This document shows positions 9,625-17,062 of a DNA stretch of 64,000 nt, piece by piece; the first letter of the stretch is position 1; the number at the start of each line of letters is the position of its first letter. Origin of the DNA: Streptococcus suis S735 (lineage in GTDB: Bacteria > Bacillota > Bacilli > Lactobacillales > Streptococcaceae); the NCBI RefSeq assembly GCF_000294495.1, contig NC_018526.1:1054001-1118000 (forward strand), given 5' to 3'. The notes under the pieces are model-generated. The model searched no databases. It was not told where the DNA came from and worked only from the letters and a program-made list of their open reading frames with translations. The position numbers and the translations under genes are program-made.

Positions 9625-10266
9625 CTACTTCATCTTATCTCTAACACTTGTATAAGAGGACGCTAATTCTTGAATTGTACCGAACTCTCCTTTAGTAGCT
9701 AATTGATTAAATTCCCCACCGATACCAAGAACAGTTGCACCAGCGTTAAACCATTCTGAAACATTATTAAGCTTTACTCCACCGGTTACCATGATTGAAA
9801 CATGCGGTAATGGTCCTTTGATTGCAGTAATGTAGTTTGCCCCCAAAACACTACCAGGAAACAGTTTAACCATTTCACAGCCTGCTTCCAAAGCATTTGT
9901 AATCTCCGTTAAAGTCATACAGCCCGGAAGATATGGCACTGCATAAAGATGACAGATTTTTGCAACTTCTATATTAAAAGATGGTGAAACAATATAACTT
10001 GCTCCTGCCATAATGGCTTGCCGTGCCGTTACTGAATCTAGAACCGTTCCAGCCCCAATTAAAACAGAAACATCATCTTTATGGCATCGACTAAGTTCTG
10101 TAATAATCATATTCGCGTCAGGATTTGTATAAGCAACCTCTATAGCTGTAATTCCTCCTGCAATACAGGCCTGTGCCGTCTTAAATCCGACTTCTTTGTC
10201 ATCTCCTCTAACGACTACAACAAGCCCTTGCTCCTTCAATTTTGAAATAATTTGTGATGGACTCAT
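9625..10266 (-). CDS. kdgA: 2-dehydro-3-deoxyphosphogluconate (KDPG) aldolase
   Basis: The enzyme splits KDPG into pyruvate and glyceraldehyde-3-phosphate, the last step of uronate breakdown. The sequence shows the class I KDPG aldolase pattern: VVVVRGDDKEVG, ITAIEVAYTNPDA, VLIGAGTVLD, FIVSPSFN-like and EMVKLFPGSVLGANYI, in which the Lys forms the Schiff base. I chose the ATG at 10266 because AAAGGAG precedes it by 5 bases; an upstream in-frame start at 10293 lacks such a site. The gene follows kdgK directly in the dhuD-dhuI-kdgK-kdgA operon. Confidence 0.93.
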   Translation of the reverse strand: MSPSQIISKLKEQGLVVVVRGDDKEVGFKTAQACIAGGITAIEVAYTNPDANMIITELSRCHKDDVSVLIGAGTVLDSVTARQAIMAGASYIVSPSFNIEVAKICHLYAVPYLPGCMTLTEITNALEAGCEMVKLFPGSVLGANYITAIKGPLPHVSIMVTGGVKLNNVSEWFNAGATVLGIGGEFNQLATKGEFGTIQELASSYTSVRDKMK

Positions 10267-10276
10267 TTTTTCTCCT

Positions 10277-11278
10277 TTATCGTATAATGTCATTTTTCCC
10301 CTCTAATAAAGACTCAACTTTTCTAAGAGATTGCCGCATGTGATCCCCTTCTATGCTACATTTATAAGTTCCACTAGCAACTGCAAAATCTAAAATAGCC
10401 TTTAACGACGTCCCCTCTAACAATTTATATAATGCCCCAGCAACAAACGCATCACCACTGCCAACACGTTGTAACACCTGAGTTTTCAATTCTTGAGAGC
10501 AACAAAATTCATCAGCCAATCCGTAAGCCTTATACAAATTTCTGCCTAGTTCATCTGTCTGCCTAATCGTATGGAAAATTGCTTGGAACTTATAGGCTTC
10601 CTTTAAAGTTTGCATCCGTTCTCTTATTGTATGGACAGTAGCCGTATCTCTTTCAAATAATTCCCAATCTTTTTCATTAGCCATAATAGGTTCCAGACCA
10701 AAACAATAGTCTGCATAGGTCGCAAATTGCGAGAACACTTTTTTTGCATCTCTTAATCCAATCATCTTAGAACGCCAATTAAGATCCATCGAAATCGGAA
10801 TTTTACGACGCTTTGCTTCTTTTAATACTTGAACAAGCCATGCCCTAACAGCTGAACCAATAGCCACGGTGATACCACTAAAGTGAACCAACCCAACCTC
10901 TAAAAATAATTGTTCCATATCAAAATGATCGACTTGAATAGCTTCCAAACTAGACTGGCCACGATCATAGTAGACTTGACTAGAACGGCAACCAAATCCT
11001 GCTTCCATGTAGTATACCCCCACACGTTCCCCCTTACGTTGAACACTGGAAGTATCAATCCCTTTCCCATCTAAGAAATCTAAAAATCTATCACCTAGAG
11101 AGCCTTGTGGTAGTGCGGTCAAAAGCTTGGTTTCACATCCAAATCCTTGAAGATTACAAGCGACATTGATTTCTGAACCTCCAAAAAACACACGACTTTC
11201 TACACCATCTGTCAATTCTTGATAATTTGTTGGTGTAATGCGAATTAAAGGTTCACCAATCAGTAATACCTTCTTCAT
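10277..11278 (-). CDS. kdgK: 2-keto-3-deoxygluconate kinase, PfkB family
   Basis: The 333-residue protein has the PfkB-family sugar kinase layout: an N-terminal GGSEINVACNLQGFG motif and a C-terminal VGSGDAFVAGALY signature containing the catalytic base Asp. It phosphorylates 2-keto-3-deoxygluconate to KDPG, the KdgA substrate. It is third in the operon, 16 bases after dhuI. No defect is visible; identity rests on family motifs and gene order. Confidence 0.92.
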   Translation of the reverse strand: MKKVLLIGEPLIRITPTNYQELTDGVESRVFFGGSEINVACNLQGFGCETKLLTALPQGSLGDRFLDFLDGKGIDTSSVQRKGERVGVYYMEAGFGCRSSQVYYDRGQSSLEAIQVDHFDMEQLFLEVGLVHFSGITVAIGSAVRAWLVQVLKEAKRRKIPISMDLNWRSKMIGLRDAKKVFSQFATYADYCFGLEPIMANEKDWELFERDTATVHTIRERMQTLKEAYKFQAIFHTIRQTDELGRNLYKAYGLADEFCCSQELKTQVLQRVGSGDAFVAGALYKLLEGTSLKAILDFAVASGTYKCSIEGDHMRQSLRKVESLLEGKNDIIR

Positions 11279-11294
11279 AACCGCCCCCCACTCT

Positions 11295-11936
11295 TTAACT
11301 TTCTAATACTGTTTTTAAATATGTTGCAATTGACTCGTCCTGACAGTTGGCAAAGAAATATTCTTGGAAATGTTCACCTGAAATAGTTTCTTTCAAAAAA
11401 TCTTGATCAATTTCCTGAAGTACTGTCAGTAAGTCTTTATAGGTGACTGCTTTCATTTCATTCAAAATACGAGCATTTCGTTGTTCTGGAATAACGCGTT
11501 CACGGGGATATCCGCCCCCCATTTCCTCTGCAAACAGTCGCTCAAAAAGTAATTTGAGATTTAATTCAGCTCCCCAACCGAATCCCTTTGCAAATGGCAG
11601 AGACAAAGCATTTCCTCCATTTATCTGTGAAAAGAGGTATGCATCCGTCGGATCTACCGCGAAGCCACAAACTACCCCTGGAAAACTATTAGCCGCCAAC
11701 ATGGCACCTACCCCCGTGCCACAACCTGTAATAACAAAATCCGCTGCCTTACTAACTAGAAGGATTGAAGCCAACAGACCATTTTGTACATAAGTCAACT
11801 GACTTTCTCCCTCTTTACCATACATTCCATAGTTAAAAACATGATACCCTTTAGCATCTGTTACTGACTTCAATGTTTCAAAAATAAGACTATTTTTAGC
11901 AGCCTGACTATTTTCATTAATAAGTGCAATTTTCAT
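11295..11936 (-). CDS. dhuI: RpiB/LacA-family isomerase, probable DhuI
   Basis: The 213-residue protein belongs to the RpiB/LacAB sugar-isomerase family: MKIALINENSQAAKN, then VITGCGTGVGAMLAANSFPGVVCGFAVDPTDAYLFSQINGGNALSLP. It is longer than RpiB itself (about 150 residues), with a C-terminal helical extension. In streptococci the homologue next to ugl is DhuI, which isomerises 4-deoxy-L-threo-5-hexosulose uronate released by Ugl. Its place between dhuD and kdgK supports this. A plain ribose-5-phosphate isomerase is unlikely in this setting. Confidence 0.85.
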   Translation of the reverse strand: MKIALINENSQAAKNSLIFETLKSVTDAKGYHVFNYGMYGKEGESQLTYVQNGLLASILLVSKAADFVITGCGTGVGAMLAANSFPGVVCGFAVDPTDAYLFSQINGGNALSLPFAKGFGWGAELNLKLLFERLFAEEMGGGYPRERVIPEQRNARILNEMKAVTYKDLLTVLQEIDQDFLKETISGEHFQEYFFANCQDESIATYLKTVLES

Positions 11937-11986
11937 CGTTTTTTCCCTTCTTATATCAAAATTTGTTAAATTTGTTAATTCGTTTA

Positions 11987-12802
11987 TTACGCTTCCGGCT
12001 GTTTACCAATGTAAGCGAGAATTCCTCCATCAACATAAAGAATGTGCCCATTCACAAAATTACTAGCATCACTTGCTAAAAAGACTGCTGGACCCATCAA
12101 ATCCTCAGCTTCACCCCAACGAGCTGCAGGGGTCTTCGCGATAATAAATTGATCAAATGGATGACGAGAACCATCCTTCTGGAGTTCACGTAACGGAGCT
12201 GTTTGTGGAGTTGCAATATACCCAGGACCAATGCCGTTACATTGTATATTTGCTTCACCGTATTCCGAAGCAATATTCTTCGTCAACATCTTAAGCCCAC
12301 CCTTAGCCGCTGCATAAGCAGACACTGTTTCTCGTCCTAACTCACTCATCATGGAACAAATATTGATAATCTTCCCATGCCCCTTTTTAATCATAGATGG
12401 AATAACCGCTTTAGAAACAATAAACGGAGCATTTAGGTCAATATCAATAACTTGGCGAAATTGAGCCGCTGTCATTTCAATCATTGGAACCCTACGAATA
12501 ATACCAGCATTATTCACTAGAATATCAATAATTCCAACTTCTGATTCAATTTGAGCAACCATAGCCTGTATTCCATCTTCATCAGTCACATCGCAAACAT
12601 AGCCATGCGCATTAATACCAGCTGCCTTATAGGCTGCCATTCCTCTATCAACCAACTCTTGATTAATATCATTAAAAACAATTGTCGCCCCTGCTTTTGC
12701 ATAGGCCGATGCAATCGCAAAGCCAATCCCATACGACGCCCCTGTTACCAAAGCAATTTTTCCCTTTAGAGAAAATTGATCCAATGAAAATTGCTGATTC
12801 AT
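11987..12802 (-). CDS. dhuD: SDR-family dehydrogenase, probable DhuD (often annotated gluconate 5-dehydrogenase)
   Basis: The 271-residue short-chain dehydrogenase has the NAD(P)-binding glycine motif in KIALVTGASYGIGFAIA (about residues 14-30), NNAG near residue 95, and the catalytic Ser, Tyr and Lys in the SMMSELGR / YAAAKGG region. In streptococcal glycosaminoglycan loci this enzyme reduces the DhuI product to 2-keto-3-deoxygluconate. It is the first gene of the dhuD-dhuI-kdgK-kdgA operon and is preceded by a strong promoter with operator and cre-like palindrome. Confidence 0.88.
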   Translation of the reverse strand: MNQQFSLDQFSLKGKIALVTGASYGIGFAIASAYAKAGATIVFNDINQELVDRGMAAYKAAGINAHGYVCDVTDEDGIQAMVAQIESEVGIIDILVNNAGIIRRVPMIEMTAAQFRQVIDIDLNAPFIVSKAVIPSMIKKGHGKIINICSMMSELGRETVSAYAAAKGGLKMLTKNIASEYGEANIQCNGIGPGYIATPQTAPLRELQKDGSRHPFDQFIIAKTPAARWGEAEDLMGPAVFLASDASNFVNGHILYVDGGILAYIGKQPEA

Positions 12803-12826
12803 ATTCGTAACTCCCTTGTATTTTAA

Positions 12827-12845
12827 TTTGTAAAGCGTTTACAAA
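12827..12845. promoter_or_regulatory. cre-like palindrome at the dhuD transcription start
   Basis: TTTGTAAAGCGTTTACAAA is an almost perfect palindrome lying immediately after the -10 box. Read on the minus strand, TTGTAAACGCTTTAC resembles cre with two mismatches. CcpA repression of the uronate operon is the likely function. Confidence 0.65.
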
Positions 12846-12849
12846 TTGT

Positions 12850-12878
12850 ATTGTAATATAGTAAACCGGTTTTGTCAA
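12850..12878 (-). promoter_or_regulatory. dhuD operon promoter with operator in the spacer
   Basis: TTGACA (12873-12878) and TACAAT (12850-12855) on the minus strand are 17 bases apart. The spacer contains the perfect palindrome AAACCGGTTT (12863-12872), the core also found at the PTS-ugl promoter. A repressor bound here would occlude the polymerase, a tighter arrangement than the downstream site of the other operon. Confidence 0.85.
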
Positions 12879-13242
12879 CGGTTTTTATCATTTATTTTAA
12901 ATACTTTCAAAACGAATCTTGATATAATCTTATAAAATTCGAGTATCTTCATTCCCCAAGCAATAAAATATACTTAACACAAGTATGATTTTCTTCTTCG
13001 ATTTTATCAATCATTAGTAAACATTTTACATATCATTATTCATATATTATCCAAAATTGGCTATACTACATTCACGAAAGTAAACCATACAAAATGGGAG
13101 CGGGAAGTGATACGACTGACTCCCTCACTACCAATTTCCCACCTCAAACAATCTCCAGAATATTCGAAAACTCAACTACTCCGCCGAGATGTTAATAGGA
13201 ACTCAAACATTAACATTTTTACCCTGTGTTTACTACTCTAAA

Positions 13243-13278
13243 TAAAAAATACCCTATTGCAACGTGCAACAAGGTACC
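13243..13278 (-). terminator. Rho-independent terminator in the 12.9-13.3 kb gap
   Basis: On the minus strand ACC-TTG-TTGC pairs with GCAA-TAG-GGT around a short loop, followed by TATTTTTTATTT. It would end minus-strand transcription arriving from the membrane-protein cassette, now separated from it by a repeat and an IS. The rest of 12886-13313 is AT-rich with no gene seen, apart from a short GGGAGCGGGAA motif near 13097 shared with the element at 1545-1655. Confidence 0.6.
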
Positions 13279-13313
13279 ATCTATCTCAATCATATATTCT
13301 GTAATTCATTTTA

Positions 13314-13505
13314 TATAGTCATATCAGTTTATCTTTGATTACTTCGACGAGCGAGGAAACGTCGTTTCCTTATTTCCAACCTAGAACAGCTTTTAGGCTG
13401 TTCTAGCAACCTGTAGCTATTGAGGAGAACTTGCTTCGCCCTATCTCCAGCCTTCAAAGGTTCCCCGAACCTTTGAAGCGAGTACTAAAAGCAAACTAAA
13501 AGACT
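13314..13505. repeat. RUP-like repeat with three strong hairpins, entered by the IS
   Basis: The left end TATAGTCATATCAGTTTATC and the right part GTACTAAAAGCAAACTAAAAGACT match, in inverted orientation, the ends of the element at 52755-52860. The interior holds three perfect hairpins: AGGAAAC/GTTTCCT (13354-13370), CTAGAACAGC/GCTGTTCTAG (13381-13406) and the 12-bp CTTCAAAGGTTC/GAACCTTTGAAG (13452-13478). The last bases of its right terminus (CTATA) lie at 15109-15113, on the far side of the IS. TATA-type ends suggest TA target duplication, as for RUP elements mobilised by IS630-type transposases; this is inferred. Confidence 0.65.
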
Positions 13506-13509
13506 GATA

Positions 13510-13879
13510 TGTAAAGCCCTTTGTCAAGTAAAAACAATCGAACTGATAAAAAATGAAAAGTATCTAGAAAGAGCCTAGTTTTTAGCTTCGGGCATTGGCC
13601 ACTCTAATATTCGTGGATTGGTTACCCACAGGTCAATGGTTCTGCCGCGAGTCCTACTCTCTATAAGCGTGGATCACAATTGTGTCACTTAGTTGTTTCG
13701 TAGATGACTCAAACCTTGAAGTCCTAAACTCCTTCAAGATACTCTCCATTCAAACATTATTTCAATCCTTATTTCTGTCCAAATTCACCCAGTGATTTGG
13801 GATAGAAATAGGGATTCCTCATCGCTCTGCGATGATAAAACTTAATTGTCAAAAGTGTACATGAAAACAAGTGCTAACT
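13510..13879 (-). ncRNA. Probable bridge/seeker guide RNA region of the IS
   Basis: The 370-base non-coding end downstream of the transposase is rich in pairing on the minus strand: TCATCGC/GCGATGA (13819-13835), a 17-18 bp stem with wobble pairs (about 13764-13816), CTTGAAG/CTTCAAG (13715-13738), and GGTCAATG with CATTGGCC (13592-13638) enclosing a further loop. IS1111-type elements encode their targeting RNA in this position. Exact ends and guide loops cannot be set by eye. An 11-base AATCCACGAAT segment is repeated inversely in the opposite IS end near 15070. Confidence 0.55.
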
Positions 13880-15001
13880 TCAAGCTATTCTTCCTGTCAT
13901 CATCCCCCAAATAAAACCAGATAATTCCCGTGCAATAGCTGTTTTAGCAACATTTTGTTTCTTATTTTTTCCTAGAACAAGTGTGCGATAACGTCTTCTT
14001 AAGCGTTCATTAGCCTTATCCGCATAAGCAATCACCTCCACTCGGTTTCCACTTTGTCTCCTTTTCAATTCTTTGGATTTATACCCAATCGTCCCCTTAG
14101 CCAATGATTGTGCAGCTTCTATCAGAAGTCGTCTCACATGGCTATTCCCAGTTTTGGTGATAGCACCTCTTCTCTCCCTGTCGCCGCTAGAATTTTCGCT
14201 AGGAGTTAGCCCAAGATAAGAAGCAAAATGTTGAGCTGTCGCAAAGCGGTTAAAACCACCGATTTCCGTCACAATGGAAAGAGCGGTTAGTGTTTTAATG
14301 CCAATAAAGCAAAAAAGCTGAGAGACCTTCTCTTGATAACTGTCGCTTTGACCCAGTTGCTCAATTCGCGCATCATACCGTTCTATTTGATCTACTAATT
14401 TCTCATAGGTCAATAGATATTCTGTCAAAATCTCTGCGTAAAGTCCATCAATATTTAGGGGACAGAGCCAGCGGACATGTTTCTGTGTCCAATTACTGCT
14501 TCCCTCGGTATAGCGAAAATCATGTCGGAGACAGAAGGCAAGAATTTGTTGTTTGATTTTCTTCAGAGCCACTTTGTGGTCTGTTCTCATGCAGATATAT
14601 TCTTTGACTTGTTCATCCTCAACAGTAGAAATATGAACAGGCCGATAGCTATGAAAGGCCAGAGCTTTTGTGAGCTGAGCTGCATCTTTTTTATCAGTCT
14701 TAACACGCTTAGATCCTTCCTTCATCACCGTTGTAGGCGCCATCACGATACAGGGAATCCCGTGAGCTTGTAGCTGGTGATATAGGGTAAATCCAAGACA
14801 TCCGGCTTCGTAGCCACATAACACTTCTACATCTTGACCATATAAACGACGAAGCTCATTCACATAGTTCACAATATAGCTAACATTTGGACCAACTTTA
14901 GTGCTATGTTTGAATTGATTCGCCATCATATCATAATAGCAGAGTGAAAAACTTTCTTTGTGAACATCCATTCCGATGAAAAGTGTGGTAAAATGAAACA
15001 T
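13880..15001 (-). CDS. IS110-family transposase (DEDD recombinase)
   Basis: The 373-residue protein starts MFHFTTLFIGMDVHKESF with GGAGG 9 bases upstream. The RuvC-like DEDD domain shows Asp in GMDVH (residue 11), Glu in CGYEAG (about 64) and Asp in KTDKKDA (about 101). The C-terminal Tnp_IS116/IS110/IS902 domain contains LTPSENSSGDRERRGAITKTGNSHVRRLLIEAA, which carries the conserved serines. The frame is complete and of normal family length, so it is probably active. Such enzymes act with a non-coding guide RNA from the same element. Confidence 0.93.
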   Translation of the reverse strand: MFHFTTLFIGMDVHKESFSLCYYDMMANQFKHSTKVGPNVSYIVNYVNELRRLYGQDVEVLCGYEAGCLGFTLYHQLQAHGIPCIVMAPTTVMKEGSKRVKTDKKDAAQLTKALAFHSYRPVHISTVEDEQVKEYICMRTDHKVALKKIKQQILAFCLRHDFRYTEGSSNWTQKHVRWLCPLNIDGLYAEILTEYLLTYEKLVDQIERYDARIEQLGQSDSYQEKVSQLFCFIGIKTLTALSIVTEIGGFNRFATAQHFASYLGLTPSENSSGDRERRGAITKTGNSHVRRLLIEAAQSLAKGTIGYKSKELKRRQSGNRVEVIAYADKANERLRRRYRTLVLGKNKKQNVAKTAIARELSGFIWGMMTGRIA

Positions 15002-15108
15002 ATAAGACCTCCAATTGAGTGTGGTAATTCCTGTTAGAAGTTGATTGTTTTTTATTCTAGTGTACAGGTAAATCCACGAATTCTCAACTGGGGGTCTTTA
15101 CATATTGT

Positions 15109-15783
15109 CTATACCAAAAATAGAATCATCAAATAGGAAATTCCATTATTTAACATATGTAGCGCAATCGGATAACGAATATCTCGTCTAATTAAATAGA
15201 GCCAACCAAGATTGAGTCCCATCGTGAAATAAATCAAAAATTGGGGAAGAGTTGCTGGCATATGGACCAGACTAAATAAAGCCCCCGTTACAAATAGATA
15301 GATTCCAACAGCCTTCATATCTGCCATTTTAGGGAAGAAATAGGTCGCAAAAAATCCACGGAAAATCAATTCTTCTAAAATTGGAGCAAAGATCACTACT
15401 GAGCTAAATGCAATCAAGGGATAAGCTGATACGAATTCGATCACAAGCTTTTGATTTTCACTTTCTGGGACTGGTACTATAAATTGGATGATAAAAAATG
15501 CAATATAGAGCAATATCGGCCATTGAATCTTATGGAACCATGAAGCTGTCACACGATAGTCAACAGAATGACGTGGATAGATATACTTCCATAACAGAAT
15601 AATGAGCGCAATGGAGAGAACAAGACCAATTATCGCACAAATCCAAATTGTACTGTCAATCAACTGGGCAGGTATGTCTGGTATGCTTTGTAAAGTTGGT
15701 CCTACCATCAGAAAACCTGAAGCAATTTGATAGGCAACAAAGTATAGAAATAGTAATGCGACGTGTTTGATAAATTTTAACAT
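15109..15783 (-). CDS. CPBP-family intramembrane glutamic protease
   Basis: The 224-residue polytopic protein has the three CPBP motifs: EELIFRG (EExxxR), LVHMPATLP and ALHMLNNG. These residues lie in membrane helices and form the Rce1-like active site. Streptococcal homologues are often bacteriocin immunity proteins or act in bacteriocin and peptide pathways. It is the last gene of the cassette. Its stop codon TAG lies in TATAG, the interrupted terminus of the RUP-like element. The natural substrate is unknown. Confidence 0.88.
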   Translation of the reverse strand: MLKFIKHVALLFLYFVAYQIASGFLMVGPTLQSIPDIPAQLIDSTIWICAIIGLVLSIALIILLWKYIYPRHSVDYRVTASWFHKIQWPILLYIAFFIIQFIVPVPESENQKLVIEFVSAYPLIAFSSVVIFAPILEELIFRGFFATYFFPKMADMKAVGIYLFVTGALFSLVHMPATLPQFLIYFTMGLNLGWLYLIRRDIRYPIALHMLNNGISYLMILFLV

Positions 15784-15792
15784 AATCCCTCC

Positions 15793-16110
15793 CTAAAAGC
15801 TCAAGTCAATAATATTATCGACCCGTACCAACTTGGTTTCAATCTCCCCATTCGCTAATTCACGAGAAATTTTAACCCATTCCTCATCAACTGCCAAAAT
15901 AGTGTATTCATAAGCAATAGAAAATTCCTCATCAAAGCGGATTTTGGCTTTACTTCCGATCAATTCTTTCAATAAAACGGACATCTGATTTTCTCCTTTT
16001 GTAGTTTTCTGCAACTTTTTTACCCTAGCTTGCAACTGCTTCACTTTTTTCCTATCTGATAGAGAATTGAAAAATAGAAATCCTACTAGAATCCATAAAA
16101 ATAGTTTCAT
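15793..16110 (-). CDS. Small protein with N-terminal membrane anchor and coiled-coil linker, unknown
   Basis: The 105-residue protein has one N-terminal hydrophobic helix (MKLFLWILVGFLFFNSL), a short basic heptad-like region (KKVKQLQARVKKLQKTTKGE) and a soluble C-terminal part (KAKIRFDEEFSIAYEYTILAVDEEWVKISRE...TKLVRVDNIIDLSF) that reads as a small beta fold. I do not recognise a named family. A good ribosome site (AGGAGG) supports the start. It lies between the two CPBP genes, 9 bases from each, so it is probably co-transcribed and may partner one of them. Confidence 0.75.
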   Translation of the reverse strand: MKLFLWILVGFLFFNSLSDRKKVKQLQARVKKLQKTTKGENQMSVLLKELIGSKAKIRFDEEFSIAYEYTILAVDEEWVKISRELANGEIETKLVRVDNIIDLSF

Positions 16111-16119
16111 CGTATCCTC

Positions 16120-16809
16120 CTATATCAAGCCCAGACTCTGCATCAGTAGCATCAACAAAAATCCAAGAAGATTATTCAGACTGTGTAGAATAAGTGCATT
16201 GGTATATTTGCCAGAAATACGATAGGCGAGTCCCAGGACCAGGCCCATACCTCCGTAGACAACCCAAGATCCGATATTGGTCGGATTGTGAATAAGTCCA
16301 AACAAAAAACTTGATAGCAATAATCCCACAATCGAATCCTTACCAAATACTCTCCCCATAAGAATCCCTCTGAAAAGCAGTTCCTCCAAAACTGGAGCAA
16401 AGAAAACTGCAAAGAGAAACAAAACTAAGGTTGGTAAGCCTGAATTGTTGATGATTTCCTGATTGGCAGTCGTTTGACCATATCCCTCTTCCAACATAAT
16501 CAATTGCCCACCAATTATTTTCAGACCAAACATAACGATAAAAGCGAGGACTACAAACCCAACATTCGCAACCATCCCCCATTTCTGCTCACCTTTCCAT
16601 AGACCTAATTTACCAGTCAAGATAAGACCAAGCACCACGGCTAACAATAAAAGAACTGCAGCAATCAGTAGATTATTACCGTCAAAATTTGGTAGGGCAA
16701 ACATGGCCAACTGGGTCAATACATTCAGTGCAACGACTGCCAGTCCCACTAAGAGAAACTTCCAATTTTTAACCACATTCCAATCTTTGACATTTCCAAG
16801 TCTATTCAT
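16120..16809 (-). CDS. CPBP-family intramembrane glutamic protease, second copy
   Basis: A second CPBP protease with EELLFRG, LIHNPTN and ILHSLNNLLGF in its C-terminal helices and about eight membrane segments. I place the start at 16809, where AAGGAG precedes the ATG by 6 bases, trimming 13 residues from the longest frame and removing an overlap with the gene upstream. It differs strongly from the CPBP gene at 15109, so this is not a recent duplication. Role in immunity or peptide processing is inferred from the family. Confidence 0.87.
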   Translation of the reverse strand: MNRLGNVKDWNVVKNWKFLLVGLAVVALNVLTQLAMFALPNFDGNNLLIAAVLLLLAVVLGLILTGKLGLWKGEQKWGMVANVGFVVLAFIVMFGLKIIGGQLIMLEEGYGQTTANQEIINNSGLPTLVLFLFAVFFAPVLEELLFRGILMGRVFGKDSIVGLLLSSFLFGLIHNPTNIGSWVVYGGMGLVLGLAYRISGKYTNALILHSLNNLLGFLLMLLMQSLGLI

Positions 16810-16834
16810 AGCAATCTCCTTCACATACACTAAA

Positions 16835-17041
16835 TCAATTCTTATCACTTTCTTTTTTGAACAATAGCAGAGCTGGCAAGCCCAAAACCATCGGCAAGAG
16901 GATATTCAGATTAGACAAATCAATCTGCCCAGTAGCCAGCCATTCTCCGAAAATATAGCCAACTGCGTACAGACCGAGACCGATTAACCCCACGAAGTAA
17001 ACAATTTTTAGAACCGATATAAACTTTTTATTCTCTTTCAT
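16835..17041 (-). CDS. Small two-helix membrane protein, unknown
   Basis: About 68 residues (MKENKKFISVLKIVYFVGLIGLGLYAVGYIFGEWLATG...NILLPMVLGLPALLLFKKESDKN) with two hydrophobic helices and charged ends. Start choice is uncertain: ATG at 17041 or GTG six bases upstream, which sits better with the AAAGG ribosome site. It resembles the other short TM proteins of this cassette in size and layout. No family recognised. Confidence 0.65.
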   Translation of the reverse strand: MKENKKFISVLKIVYFVGLIGLGLYAVGYIFGEWLATGQIDLSNLNILLPMVLGLPALLLFKKESDKN

Positions 17042-17062
17042 AATCACTACCAAAACCTTTCC

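Larger units (their letters stand above)
13504..15108 (-). mobile_element. IS110-family insertion sequence, IS1111-type layout, about 1.6 kb
   Basis: The element carries one DEDD transposase read leftward, a short upstream end (15002-15108) and a long downstream non-coding end (13504-13879). There are no outer inverted repeats, but subterminal ATATGTAAAGCCC (13507) and ATATGTAAAGACCCC (from 15104, minus) face each other. Boundaries come from the interrupted repeat: AAAAGA is joined to CTATA if 13504-15108 is removed, and CT occurs at both junctions, the dinucleotide core expected for IS110 elements. The outward TTGACA at the right end would join GACAAT at the left end, 17 bases away, when the element circularises. 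It appears intact. Confidence 0.8.

Noticed and set aside
13081..13140. Small gene in the 12.9-13.3 kb gap
   Set aside because: No frame has a ribosome site with a plausible product; the stretch is AT-rich with a terminator and a repeat fragment.
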